DNA of 24,358 nucleotides from Bacillota bacterium (GCA_023411225.1 JAEYPA010000100.1:1-24358), one strand, 5' to 3'; counted from the stretch's first letter, positions 14,366 to 22,712 are shown. The notes: generated by a model from the letters alone, not told the origin. A program made the numbers and translations.

Positions 14366-14381
14366 ATGATGGATTCATCAT
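14366..14381. promoter_or_regulatory. Palindrome in the permease / Crp-Fnr divergent region
   Basis: ATGATG-GATT-CATCAT, perfect 6-bp arms around 4 nt, placed 20 bp upstream of the permease start. It resembles a Crp/Fnr-family site in its TGAT/ATCA half-sites, although the spacing is 6 rather than the 4 of a canonical FNR box. A role as operator of the divergent regulator is inference. Confidence 0.5.
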
Positions 14382-14402
14382 AACAATAACAATGAGATTA
14401 GT

Positions 14403-14420
14403 CGGTATCTGTAGATACCG
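14403..14420. promoter_or_regulatory. Perfect palindrome ahead of the Crp/Fnr regulator gene
   Basis: CGGTATC-TGTA-GATACCG, 7-bp perfect arms, 25 bp before the regulator start codon. Its position suits an autoregulatory operator. No long T-run follows, so a terminator is unlikely. Confidence 0.6.
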
Positions 14421-14445
14421 TAAAAAATAAAAGAGGAGTGGTTTA

Positions 14446-15126
14446 ATGGACGATTGTATGACAAGTTTTGTAAAATGTCCTATTTTTGCAGGCGTAAATC
14501 AGATGGAAATTACAGAGCTGATACGCAACATTCAAATAACAAAAAGACGGTTCTATGTTGGAACCACTATTTTCTATGAAGGTGATCCTTCGGACGAAAT
14601 AGGGATTGTTTTATATGGATATCTAGCACTAAAGAAATATCAGCCAAATGGAAATGTGATTAGTGTGTTCTATAGAAAGACGGGAGATGTGATAGGTGGA
14701 GGAATTGTTTTTTCTAAGAATAAGTGTTATCCCTACGATGTTGTAGTTGTACAGGAGACGGAAGTTGCTTTCATCAGAAAAAAAGAATTCTTAACGCTTC
14801 TTTCTAATAATTCAATTCTGACATCCAATATGCTGGAATTGTTTGCTGAAAGAATTTCACTTTTTGAGAGTAAGATGGAATTGTTGTCTTTTTCATCTAT
14901 TCAGAAGAAAATAGCATATTCTCTTCTTTATGATTTTGGTGCTGAGAATCGAGCTATTATATATTTACCGTTTACAAGACAGGCCTGGGCAGAACACTTG
15001 AATGTATCCAGACCTTCCCTTAGTAGGGAATTGAAGTTGATGACCGAGAATGGCATCATTGAATGTAAAAAAAATAAGATTACGATACTGGATTGCTCTA
15101 AATTGGAGCAGATTATCGAAAAATAA
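14446..15126 (+). CDS. Crp/Fnr-family transcriptional regulator
   Basis: 226 residues, ATG 14446 behind GAGGAG. The N-terminal cyclic-nucleotide-binding-like beta-roll (about 10-125) includes IFYEGDPSDEIGIVLYGYLALKK. A dimerisation helix follows (about 130-150). The C-terminal winged helix of Crp type (about 155-225) has recognition region TRQAWAEHLNVSRPSLSREL. The cAMP-contacting signature (RxSxxA after a G-E pair) is not evident, and cysteines (C4, C11 and a few others) do not form the FNR 4Fe-4S pattern. Its signal is therefore unknown. Transcribed divergently from the split permease, it is the likely regulator of that operon. Confidence 0.9.
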   Translation: MDDCMTSFVKCPIFAGVNQMEITELIRNIQITKRRFYVGTTIFYEGDPSDEIGIVLYGYLALKKYQPNGNVISVFYRKTGDVIGGGIVFSKNKCYPYDVVVVQETEVAFIRKKEFLTLLSNNSILTSNMLELFAERISLFESKMELLSFSSIQKKIAYSLLYDFGAENRAIIYLPFTRQAWAEHLNVSRPSLSRELKLMTENGIIECKKNKITILDCSKLEQIIEK

Positions 15127-15480
15127 AAGATGTCATACATAATAAAGCAAAGGAGATTATAATGGTTTCATAAATTAAGAACTTTTTTTGGAGAGATTTT
15201 ATTGAATCTTAGGCTCCTAGGCAAATCTAAACGGCTCTTACTACCTGCATTTCTATCTTTCACCCAAATCATAGATTTCTATTCTTTTTCTAGTTTCCGA
15301 GTAATTCCTGTACAATACTAACACTTCATGGAGATGGGCACAAACGAGTATAGAATTTATCTCTTTGTTTCTTTATTTCTGGCTCCATTCTATTATTATA
15401 CTAATTTAAGTAGTGTAAAATAATATCAATATATGTAATAATAAATAGATTTATAACCTTTGCAGATTACAAAATACCTA
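15127..15480. other. Intergenic stretch without a recognisable gene
   Basis: No open frame of useful length on either strand. A ribosome-binding-site-like AAAGGAG followed by ATGGTTTCATAA (about 15151-15174) gives only a three-residue peptide. On the - strand several short open stretches, for example one reading GSKSRLDLPRSLRF near 15190-15250, are interrupted by stops in all frames. They may be debris of a lost gene or insertion sequence, which I cannot identify. Confidence 0.5.
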
Positions 15481-15498
15481 AATATATGCGCATATATT
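15481..15498. promoter_or_regulatory. 18-bp perfect palindrome upstream of the sugar operon
   Basis: AATATATGCGCATATATT is exactly its own reverse complement and lies 53 bp before the -35 of the sorC-operon promoter. It may bind a regulator, but the AT-rich context makes chance symmetry less remarkable. Confidence 0.4.
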
Positions 15499-15508
15499 AT
15501 ATAAAAAT

Positions 15509-15534
15509 ACACCTTGAAATTAGTTTCAAGGTGT
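15509..15534. terminator. 11-bp perfect hairpin upstream of the sugar operon promoter
   Basis: ACACCTTGAAA and TTTCAAGGTGT pair perfectly around TTAG. On the + strand AAAATG follows, so it is not a classical terminator in that direction. On the - strand the stem is followed by ATTTTTAT, which is terminator-like, although no - strand gene lies to the right. It sits 17 bp upstream of the -35, so it may insulate the operon or serve as an operator. Confidence 0.45.
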
Positions 15535-15550
15535 AAAATGTCGGAATTTA

Positions 15551-15579
15551 TTGACACTAATGTCGAATGATGTTATAAC
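15551..15579 (+). promoter_or_regulatory. Sigma-A promoter of the sugar operon with embedded SorC operator candidate
   Basis: TTGACA (15551-15556), 17-nt spacer, TATAAC (15574-15579). The imperfect palindrome TTGACA-CTAA-TGTCGAA (15551-15567) overlaps the -35 and spacer. A further TGTCG at 15539-15543 lies 22 bp upstream in the same orientation. The sequence AATGTCGAA recurs in the spacer of the fucO promoter (23917-23945). A regulator bound here would block polymerase, so autoregulation by the adjacent SorC protein is likely. Confidence 0.75.
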
Positions 15580-15635
15580 AAAGATATGAAATATATTTCT
15601 AAGCGTGAACAAAATTTCAAAAGAAAGGAGCTTCT

Positions 15636-16568
15636 ATGGCAATAACGGATGATACAAGAATTGTGATAAAGGTCTGTCAATTATATTATGAACAGAACTT
15701 GAGCCAAAAAGAAATCTCGGCGCAACTTGGAATATCGAGACCACAGATTAGTCGACTTTTGGCAAATGCAAGACTAAATAATATTGTATCGATTACTATT
15801 AATAATCCTTATGCAGAAGAGACAAGACTTGAGAACGAATTGATTAAGAAGTATAAGATTAAAGATGCTCTCGTCGTTGATACAACAAGTGAAACAGAAT
15901 CGAATAGATTTGAAGTATTTAGTGTGCAAGCAGCAAAACATTTATATGCATATATAAGAGATAACGATTTAATTGGGGTTATGAGCGGAAAGACAATCAG
16001 TAGTCTATTAAATGCAGTAAGTGATTTTGAACGGCATGGTTTAGATTTTATTCCGCTGGTTGGTGGAATAGGGGTAATTAACCCGGAATGGCATGCCAAT
16101 ACAATTGCTCAGAAGTTTGCTGAAAAAACAGGAGGAAAGTCCTTTGTGTTGAATGCTCCGGTTATTGTACAAAATGAACAAGCATGTGAAATATTTAGGA
16201 AAGAGCCTGAAATAGCAAGTGTTTTACAAAGAGGAAGGCATTGCGATGTTACAATTATCGGCATAGGGCAAGTGAATATGAATTCAACAAATGTAAGAGT
16301 TGGTGCATATACCCAGGAAGATATTGAAAGTCTGGAAAGGTCAGGAGCTGTAGCAAGCGTTTGTACATCCTATTTAAACTCACAAGGTAAGATCATTGAG
16401 ACAGATTTATCAAAACGTTCCATTGGACAAACATTAAGTGATATTAAAAAAAGTAAAACAATTGCATGTGCAATTGGAGATAGCAAAGTTACCTCTATCA
16501 AGGCTGCACTACAAAGTGGTTACATTGATGTTTTTATGACAGATATTAATACTGCCAAACAATTATAA
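15636..16568 (+). CDS. SorC-family (sugar-binding) transcriptional regulator
   Basis: 310 residues, ATG 15636 behind AAAGGAG. An N-terminal helix-turn-helix (about 10-50) reads LYYEQNLSQKEISAQLGISR with recognition PQISRLLANA. The C-terminal sugar-phosphate-binding domain (about 60-310) has the family's landmarks: IGVMSGKTISSLL, FIPLVGGIG, VTIIGIGQ and the ending TDINTAKQL. SorC/DeoR-like regulators respond to phosphorylated sugars made by the pathway they control. It is the first gene of the transporter-kinase operon, with 18 bp before the binding protein, and probably represses or activates its own promoter through the TGTCGAA sites. Confidence 0.93.
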   Translation: MAITDDTRIVIKVCQLYYEQNLSQKEISAQLGISRPQISRLLANARLNNIVSITINNPYAEETRLENELIKKYKIKDALVVDTTSETESNRFEVFSVQAAKHLYAYIRDNDLIGVMSGKTISSLLNAVSDFERHGLDFIPLVGGIGVINPEWHANTIAQKFAEKTGGKSFVLNAPVIVQNEQACEIFRKEPEIASVLQRGRHCDVTIIGIGQVNMNSTNVRVGAYTQEDIESLERSGAVASVCTSYLNSQGKIIETDLSKRSIGQTLSDIKKSKTIACAIGDSKVTSIKAALQSGYIDVFMTDINTAKQL

Positions 16569-16586
16569 AATCAGGAGGGTTTTGGA

Positions 16587-17525
16587 ATGAAAGTTAAAAA
16601 AATCATGAGTATGTTATTAGTATTAGCAATGGTATTAAGTTTATCCGCATGTGGAAGCTCATCATCTGATAAAAAAGGTCCAGAAGGAAAGCAGGTATCT
16701 ATTCTTACTCCATATTTGGGTTCCGTTACCACCAACCAGATGGTCGAATATATGAAAAAATCTATGGAAAAAGAAGGAATGAAAGTAAATGTAGTAGATA
16801 CAAAAAATGATTTTGCAGCATTAGCAAGTAGAATAGAAGATGTTGTGTCATCAAAGACAGATGCAATTGTATTAGTAAGTGCAGATCCAACTCAAGTTGA
16901 AACACAATTAAAGAGTGCATTTGATGCAAATATTCCAGTATTTGGATGCGATAGTGGTTTTATGGATGGAATGATGATGAATGCAACAAGTGATAATTAT
17001 GCAATGGGTGAAACCATTACTAAGTATCTGTTTGATGATCTGATGAAAGGAAAAGGTACTGTCATTTCCTTAACTCATCGCCCTCATCCAGGAGTAGTAA
17101 AAAGATCAGAAGCCTTTGATAAATTGATTGCTAATTATCCAGACATTAAATTGATTACAGAGCAACATGTAGAAGCAACCGGACCAATTGATAATGCTAG
17201 AAATACCGTAGAAAATCTTTTGCTTGCAAATCCGCAAAAAGATTCCATTACTGCAATTTGGTGTGGATGGGATGAACCAGCAATTGGTGCGACACAAGCT
17301 TTAAAAGATGCTGGCAGAGATGAAGTACTTGTAGTTGGTGTGGATGGCAATGAACAAGCAGTTACCTTAGTTAAAGAAGGTACAAATCTTAAAGCAACAC
17401 TAGCTCAGAATTTTGAAGGAATGGCAAAACTCGTATTTGATGATATGGTAAAAATGTTTAATGGGGATAATGTGGAAAAAGGTGAAAAGTATGCTCCAGC
17501 TACACTCATTATAAAAGATAAATAA
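16587..17525 (+). CDS. Sugar ABC transporter substrate-binding lipoprotein (RbsB-like)
   Basis: 312 residues, ATG 16587 behind AGGAGGG. A lipoprotein signal ends in the lipobox LSAC with C22, then a serine-rich linker. The mature part is a type I periplasmic-binding fold of the ribose/galactose class: AIVLVSADPTQVETQL, then VFGCDSGF, KGTVISLTH, and VLVVGVDGNEQAV. It delivers a monosaccharide to the RbsA/RbsC-type transporter encoded next. Residues binding the sugar cannot be assigned by eye, so the substrate is open. The linked kinase and fucO point to a sugar ending in lactaldehyde. Confidence 0.92.
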   Translation: MKVKKIMSMLLVLAMVLSLSACGSSSSDKKGPEGKQVSILTPYLGSVTTNQMVEYMKKSMEKEGMKVNVVDTKNDFAALASRIEDVVSSKTDAIVLVSADPTQVETQLKSAFDANIPVFGCDSGFMDGMMMNATSDNYAMGETITKYLFDDLMKGKGTVISLTHRPHPGVVKRSEAFDKLIANYPDIKLITEQHVEATGPIDNARNTVENLLLANPQKDSITAIWCGWDEPAIGATQALKDAGRDEVLVVGVDGNEQAVTLVKEGTNLKATLAQNFEGMAKLVFDDMVKMFNGDNVEKGEKYAPATLIIKDK

Positions 17526-17565
17526 AGCACTGTGAAAAATGAGAGCATATAAGGAGTGAAAACAA

Positions 17566-19053
17566 ATGCTTTTACAAACCAAACAAGTCACAAAGAAATT
17601 TGGTAATATGTATGCACTAAAGGACATCAACTTTCAGATTGAGGAAGGAGAAATTCACGGGTTAGTAGGAGAGAACGGTGCCGGTAAATCAACCTTAATA
17701 AAAATACTAACTGGTGTATACAGCATGGATCAGGGTGAAATTATCTGGAATGATGAAAAAGTAACCATTACAAATCCGCAACAAAGCCGTCAAATAGGGA
17801 TTAATGTAATTCATCAAGACAGAAATTTGATTCCCGCATTTAATGGAATAGAGAATGCATATCTTGGATTGGAATATGAAAAGAAAAATGGAGTTTCCGT
17901 TGACTGGAAAAAGATGCGAAGAAGAGTGGAAACAGTTGCCAAGGAGCTAGGTATTGACATAGACCTTACTATTCCTGCTGCTTCCTTGACACCACCACAA
18001 AAGACATTAGTCGAAATTATTCGTGCCATGATGACAGATTGTAAACTCCTAATATTAGATGAACCTACCGCTTCCTTGACAGATAAAGAGGCAGAAGTGC
18101 TCTTTTCTATCATAGAGAAGCTAAAAGCTAAAGGGACTGCTATTCTATATGTAACACATCGTATGGATGAAATCTTTCGATTGACTAGTCGCATTACTGT
18201 ATTTAAGAATGGTCAAATGGTAAAGACAGTTGAAACAAAAGATATGGATAAGGATAAGATAGTATCCCTAATGACAGATAATTGGGTAAGCGAAAAGGTA
18301 GTTTCTAACAAGAATATTGGTGAGCCACTCTTAACAGTAGAAAACCTACAATCAAAAGATCATATAGTAAAAAAAGCTAATGTAACTGTACATAAAGGAG
18401 AGATTCTCGGTATTTTTGGCTTAGGTGGTAGTGGACGTACTGAGATGTTGGAATGCATTTATGGGTATAGGTCTCTAGTAAGTGGACAGATTACCTTGGA
18501 TGGTAAGACAATGGATAAGCTTACACCTGCAAACTCTATAAAAAACGGCATGGTATTGATATGCGAAGACCGACGAGGAAAGGCATTGGTTAGCAGCCTT
18601 AATGTAAAACAAAATGTTGTACTTTCCACCATAGATAATTATGCCGCATTTGGGGTTGTTAATGATAAGAAAGAAATCTCTGATACTCTTGATAAGATAC
18701 AAAGTTTAAGTATTAAGACAGAAGGCCCTAATCAACCGGTATTACAGCTCTCTGGAGGTAATCAACAAAAGGTTGTATTTGCAAAAGCACTTATGTCCAA
18801 TCCAAAAGTACTATTATGTGATGAACCAACCCAAGCGGTGGATGTCGTAACAAGAGCAGAAATTCATAAGCTTCTCCGTAATAAGGCAGACGAGGGCAAT
18901 GGAGTATTGTTTGTATCATCTGACTTAAAAGAAGTTTTAGATGTTGCTGATAATATACAAATTATGGCTCATGGATTTACGAAGCAAATATTTAAAAATG
19001 AAAATCTTACTGCTGAGACAGTTCTGGCGGCATGCTATGCAGATGAGAAATAA
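17566..19053 (+). CDS. Sugar ABC transporter double ATPase (RbsA-like)
   Basis: 495 residues, ATG 17566 behind AAGGAG. It has two tandem nucleotide-binding domains, as in RbsA/MglA. NBD1: Walker A GENGAGKST (35-43), a non-standard signature LTPPQKTLVEI, Walker B LLILDEPTASL, and H-loop VTHRMDE. NBD2: the family's degenerate Walker A GLGGSGRTE, signature LSGGNQQKVVFAKAL, Walker B LLCDEPTQAVD. The second site is degenerate in most carbohydrate ATPases of this class, so one catalytic and one structural site is normal. It works with the permease encoded 27 bp downstream. Confidence 0.95.
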   Translation: MLLQTKQVTKKFGNMYALKDINFQIEEGEIHGLVGENGAGKSTLIKILTGVYSMDQGEIIWNDEKVTITNPQQSRQIGINVIHQDRNLIPAFNGIENAYLGLEYEKKNGVSVDWKKMRRRVETVAKELGIDIDLTIPAASLTPPQKTLVEIIRAMMTDCKLLILDEPTASLTDKEAEVLFSIIEKLKAKGTAILYVTHRMDEIFRLTSRITVFKNGQMVKTVETKDMDKDKIVSLMTDNWVSEKVVSNKNIGEPLLTVENLQSKDHIVKKANVTVHKGEILGIFGLGGSGRTEMLECIYGYRSLVSGQITLDGKTMDKLTPANSIKNGMVLICEDRRGKALVSSLNVKQNVVLSTIDNYAAFGVVNDKKEISDTLDKIQSLSIKTEGPNQPVLQLSGGNQQKVVFAKALMSNPKVLLCDEPTQAVDVVTRAEIHKLLRNKADEGNGVLFVSSDLKEVLDVADNIQIMAHGFTKQIFKNENLTAETVLAACYADEK

Positions 19054-19080
19054 TTTATGAGAAGAAAGGACTGTTTAGTC

Positions 19081-20034
19081 ATGAAAAAGAAGATATCACT
19101 ATCCGAAATATTTCAAGCCTATGGTACTATATTTGCGGGTATTGTAGTAGTGATAATATTCAGTATATTACGTCCGGATGCATTCTTTACGTTATCAAAC
19201 TTTATTAATATATCAAAGCAGATATCGCTTTTAGTTGTTATTGCACTAGGAGCTACCTTAGCCATGAGTGTAGGTGAGTTTGATTTATCTGTTGGAGCCC
19301 TAGCAAGCTTAGGTGGAGTAGTAGCAGCCAAATTAGCGGTAGCAGGGATGCCATTGATACTATGTTTCCTAGCACCTGTAATACTATGTTTTGTAATCGG
19401 ATGGCTCAATGGATGGCTGATTACGAAGTTCAAAATATTATCCTTTATTACAACACTTGGTGTAAGCACGATTATAGGAGGTTTCACTTTTTGGATTACA
19501 GGTGGTGCCACTGTGTTTGAAAGTATTCCAAAGAATTTTACCATTCTTGGGACTAAAAACGTCCTAGGAATACCTATTTTAACCATTATCATGATCGGTG
19601 TGATTCTTATTTTCTGGTTCATTATGCGTCACACTTCATTTGGACGTAAGTTATATGCCATTGGAGGAAGCGAAGAAGCTTCTAAGGTGGCTGGAATTAA
19701 TGTTAAGAAATATAAAAGATATGCATTTGCATTATGTGGAATGCTCTCTGCTGCGACAGGAATGCTAATGGCATCTAGACTAGGTTCCGCCCATCCAACT
19801 GGTGGCGACGGATATTTTCTACAATCCTATGCGGCAGTATATTTAGGAACTACAGTATTTCGCGAAGGAGTTCCAAATGTCTGGGGAACTTTTATTGGAG
19901 CAGCAATTCTTGGGATCTTAGCCAATGGACTAACAATACTTCAAGTACCTTCTTTTATGCAGGATGTAATAACGGGATGTATCATCATATTAGCTGTCAT
20001 CGCCCAGAAGATTGGTCGTGGTGATGCGAAATGA
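19081..20034 (+). CDS. Sugar ABC transporter permease (RbsC-like)
   Basis: 317 residues from ATG 19081, with AAAGGA about ten bases upstream. The in-frame ATG at 19057 has no ribosome binding site and is less likely. About eight to ten hydrophobic segments. Family landmarks include GEFDLSVGALASLGG near the N-terminus, the loop GRKLYAIGGSEEASKVAGIN (the ATPase-contacting EAA-like region of BPD_transp_2) and GTTVFREGVPNVWGTFIGA. Its stop TGA overlaps the ATG of the next gene (ATGA), so import is translationally tied to the catabolic genes. Confidence 0.94.
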   Translation: MKKKISLSEIFQAYGTIFAGIVVVIIFSILRPDAFFTLSNFINISKQISLLVVIALGATLAMSVGEFDLSVGALASLGGVVAAKLAVAGMPLILCFLAPVILCFVIGWLNGWLITKFKILSFITTLGVSTIIGGFTFWITGGATVFESIPKNFTILGTKNVLGIPILTIIMIGVILIFWFIMRHTSFGRKLYAIGGSEEASKVAGINVKKYKRYAFALCGMLSAATGMLMASRLGSAHPTGGDGYFLQSYAAVYLGTTVFREGVPNVWGTFIGAAILGILANGLTILQVPSFMQDVITGCIIILAVIAQKIGRGDAK

Positions 20035-20801
20035 GAATAGTAAAATCAATAAAAAATAAAGAGATACTTAAAAAAAATGGACATATTTTGGTAGGATATT
20101 TAACTGCTGGATATCCAGACAAAGAAAGCTTCTATGAAACTATACGAGAATGTGAGAAAGCCAATATGGATATTTTGGAAATTGGATATCCAGCAAAGGA
20201 ACCTTTGGCTGATGGAGAGGTAATTCAGCATGCACATCAAGTGATTGATAGGAACATCTCAACAGATCTTGCATTTTGGCAAAGGATTCGTAAAGAAATA
20301 AAGAGTCCTATATGGTTAATGGCTTATAAAAATGACATTATGGAAAATGGCTTTTGCCATGAACTTGCTAAGGAAAAACTGATTGATGCATTGGTTATTC
20401 CAGATATGACCTTTGAAGAACGAGTGGAGTTGGAGAACCAATTAATGAACTATGAGGTTGATGTGGTAGGATTTATTAGTCCGGATATGGATTCTCAACA
20501 GGTTCACCAGAGCTTAGAGCATAATGCACTAATCTACCAAATGCTATATGCAGGGCCTACTGGAATGAAAGTTACTTCAGATAATTACTCAGAATTATTA
20601 AGAGAAGCAAAACAATATGAACATGTAAATGTATTTGCAGGATTTGGAATCTCAACACCAGAAAGAATCAAGGAATTGCTGACGCAAGGATTTGACGGTG
20701 TGATTGTGGGTACAGCTATGATGAAAAAGCGTAAGGATTCTCTTGAAGCATTGATCAATTTAGTAGACCAGTTAAAGAAAGCGACAGAAGGAGCGAGGTA
20801 A
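20031..20801 (+). CDS. Tryptophan synthase alpha-like TIM-barrel protein in a sugar operon
   Basis: 256 residues, TrpA-family by overall layout. ILVGYLTAGYPD opens the barrel. The acid/base pair of TrpA is kept: E50 (E49 in Salmonella TrpA) and D61 (D60) in EIGYPAKEPLADG, although the usual FSD triplet is AKE. The phosphate-binding GFGIST and VGTAMM strands are present. The substrate loop reads YQMLYAGPTGMK where TrpA has an SRxGVTG-type loop, so the conserved arginine is replaced. No trpB or other trp gene is near; it overlaps the permease start codon and lies 2 bp before a sugar kinase. A carbohydrate role is therefore inferred: retro-aldol cleavage (analogous to TrpA's release of glyceraldehyde 3-phosphate) or epimerisation of a sugar phosphate. 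Confidence 0.85.
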   Translation: MRIVKSIKNKEILKKNGHILVGYLTAGYPDKESFYETIRECEKANMDILEIGYPAKEPLADGEVIQHAHQVIDRNISTDLAFWQRIRKEIKSPIWLMAYKNDIMENGFCHELAKEKLIDALVIPDMTFEERVELENQLMNYEVDVVGFISPDMDSQQVHQSLEHNALIYQMLYAGPTGMKVTSDNYSELLREAKQYEHVNVFAGFGISTPERIKELLTQGFDGVIVGTAMMKKRKDSLEALINLVDQLKKATEGAR

Positions 20802-20803
20802 GA

Positions 20804-22279
20804 ATGAGATATATTGCAACATTTGATATAGGGACTACTGCAGTTAAGGGAGTTCTCGTCTCAGAAAATGGAGAACCAATCTATTCGGATAGCCAAAATA
20901 TTGAAACAATATTTAATGGCGACATGAAAGAACAAAATCCCGATGATTGGTACCATGCCTTTATCAAAATCTCACAAAATATGGTTTTGCAGTATAACAA
21001 GTCTGATATTATTGGTATTATTATGAGTGGTCAGATGCAGGACGTCATTTTATTAGATCATGAGAATAATGCAATTGATCATGCCATTCTTTACTCCGAT
21101 GGTCGGGCAGAACTACAGGCAAGAGAAATAGCCAGTAGCATTGGGTACGATAATATTTCTAATACTACTGGAAATGACTTTAATGGTTCCATTCCTTTTG
21201 CTAAATTACTTTGGATAAAACAGAATAAGCCAGATGTGTATGAGGAGATTTATAAGGTGCTATTTAGCTCAAAAGATTACATCATTGCTAAGCTTACCAA
21301 TAGCCATGTATCTGATGTTACTACGGGTGCTACAACGGGACTCATGGACATCCATAGAAAAAAATGGATGGTAAATTGGGTGGATAAATTGCAACTGAAT
21401 TCAGAATTATTGCCTCGATTAGCCTATACAGATGCAAAAACGGGTGTAGTAACTGAGAAGGGAGCATTAATAAGTGGCTATGAAGCAGGAACACCTGTTT
21501 ACATTGGAACAGGGGATGCAGGTGCAACTACTTTGGCAAGTGGTATTTCCCAAGATGGAGAATACAATATTAATCTTGGGACTTCCGGTTGGACTGCCTG
21601 TGTTTCCAATGATGTACTCAATCGACAAGGTGTATTTAACCTTGCTGCCATTCAAAAAGATTTATATATTAATGTTGTGCCATTCTTAAATGCAGGAAAT
21701 GTACATAAGTGGATAAGTAAAACATTAACACCTGATAACATGCAGGATAATAAATATGAATATATCAATGAATTACTTGAGAATAGTAGTGTTGGAAGTA
21801 ATGGGGTTATGTTTCTTCCCTATATTGCAGGTGAAAGATTCCCCGTTATGGATGCCAATATTAAAGGCAGTTATATTGGAATTACACCAGAGACAACGAA
21901 GCAGGATATGGCAAGAGCATGCTTGGAAGGAGTTGCTTATTCTATTCGACAAGGAATTGAAAGTATAGGACGTAAGCCTAATAAGATATCCATCATAGGC
22001 GGTGGCGGACGATGCGTGGTATGGTGCCAGATTTTAGCTGACATGTTAAATCATGAGGTACTTGTATATAAAAATAGTGAGTTTTTGCCATCTGTGGCAA
22101 TTGCAGCAGCTATAATGATTGACAAGGGTATCCTAGCAAATTATCAAACCTTTACGAATTCTTTGCAGAGTTCGGAAGAGTGTATCATCTATAAACCAAA
22201 TGAGTTATCCGCAGCATATTATGACTCATCCTATTTAAAGTATTGTGGTATTTACCCAGTAATAAGCAAGATGGAATAA
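20804..22279 (+). CDS. FGGY-family carbohydrate kinase (xylulokinase-like)
   Basis: 491 residues, ATG 20804 behind AGGTAAG. The N-terminal FGGY domain starts FDIGTTAVKGVL (nucleotide phosphate loop) and has MSGQMQDVILLD and AILYSDGRA, matching the substrate loop of xylulokinases. The C-terminal domain contains catalytic D238 in GTGDAGATTLASG, then GTSGWTA, FLPYIAGERFP, the FGGY-2-like LEGVAYSIRQGIE and IIGGGGRCVVWCQILAD. It should phosphorylate the imported sugar or its keto form. The exact substrate cannot be told by eye (pentulose, 6-deoxyhexulose or a polyol). It is the last gene of the operon. No clear intrinsic terminator was seen between 22280 and 22325. Confidence 0.93.
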   Translation: MRYIATFDIGTTAVKGVLVSENGEPIYSDSQNIETIFNGDMKEQNPDDWYHAFIKISQNMVLQYNKSDIIGIIMSGQMQDVILLDHENNAIDHAILYSDGRAELQAREIASSIGYDNISNTTGNDFNGSIPFAKLLWIKQNKPDVYEEIYKVLFSSKDYIIAKLTNSHVSDVTTGATTGLMDIHRKKWMVNWVDKLQLNSELLPRLAYTDAKTGVVTEKGALISGYEAGTPVYIGTGDAGATTLASGISQDGEYNINLGTSGWTACVSNDVLNRQGVFNLAAIQKDLYINVVPFLNAGNVHKWISKTLTPDNMQDNKYEYINELLENSSVGSNGVMFLPYIAGERFPVMDANIKGSYIGITPETTKQDMARACLEGVAYSIRQGIESIGRKPNKISIIGGGGRCVVWCQILADMLNHEVLVYKNSEFLPSVAIAAAIMIDKGILANYQTFTNSLQSSEECIIYKPNELSAAYYDSSYLKYCGIYPVISKME

Positions 22280-22325
22280 ACATAAGGGTACTAAAGAAAG
22301 TAATAAAAGAGTTCAACCTCTGCTT

Positions 22326-22478
22326 TTATATAACAACCAAAAGTCCAATAATGGCTCCGTAAAGTGTAGTTAAATATGGATTTGATGTAATGGCACAGGA
22401 GCCGGAGGCACAACCTACAAATCTGTAATATAGATAACCTATCAAACCACCAATTAGTATTCCTAAAATATATTTCAT
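22326..22478 (-). CDS. Small membrane protein, DUF6132-like (50 aa)
   Basis: A short gene with start ATG at 22478 behind a perfect AGGAGG (22487-22492), ending TAA at 22326. The 50-residue product has two hydrophobic segments, MKYILGILIGGLIGYLYY and LYGAIIGLLVVI. Between them is a GCASGSCAITSNP loop with two cysteines five positions apart. The pattern GY-YY-x-x-GC-x-x-G-x-C-x-I-T-x-NP is that of DUF6132 (family knowledge, from memory). The two Cys may bind a ligand or metal. It converges on the FGGY kinase and is not obviously part of either operon. The strong ribosome binding site and conserved pattern make it real despite its size. Confidence 0.82.
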   Translation of the reverse strand: MKYILGILIGGLIGYLYYRFVGCASGSCAITSNPYLTTLYGAIIGLLVVI

Positions 22479-22653
22479 TAATAAACCTCCTTACGTATTT
22501 TGTATAGACTGTTTTATATAGTAATATTACAATACTATTTTTAATTGGAATTGTATGTGACTTTGTTACAGATAAAAAACTAAAAGAACAATTATAACTT
22601 ATCTATATTGGTGCAGTGAAGAAGGAATTGAACACTTACACAGGCATCAACAA

Positions 22654-22698
22654 AAGAAGGCCTATAAAAGAGAAATACTCTTTATTATAGGCCTTCTT
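22654..22698 (-). terminator. Intrinsic terminator of fucO
   Basis: Arms AAGAAGGCCTATAA (22654-22667) and TTATAGGCCTTCTT (22685-22698) pair perfectly, with inner AAGAG/CTCTT pairing. Read on the - strand, the second arm is followed by TTTTG, 15 bp after the fucO stop. The + strand side lacks a T-run. Confidence 0.88.
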
Positions 22699-22712
22699 GA
22701 TTGTTTAGTTTA

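Noticed and set aside
19119..19622. 167-codon - strand open frame in the RbsC-like permease
   Set aside because: Antisense shadow of a conserved permease; no ribosome binding site.
20031..20801. Genuine tryptophan biosynthesis gene trpA
   Set aside because: No other trp gene nearby, tight coupling to sugar transport and kinase genes, and altered substrate-loop residues; not excluded, but less likely.
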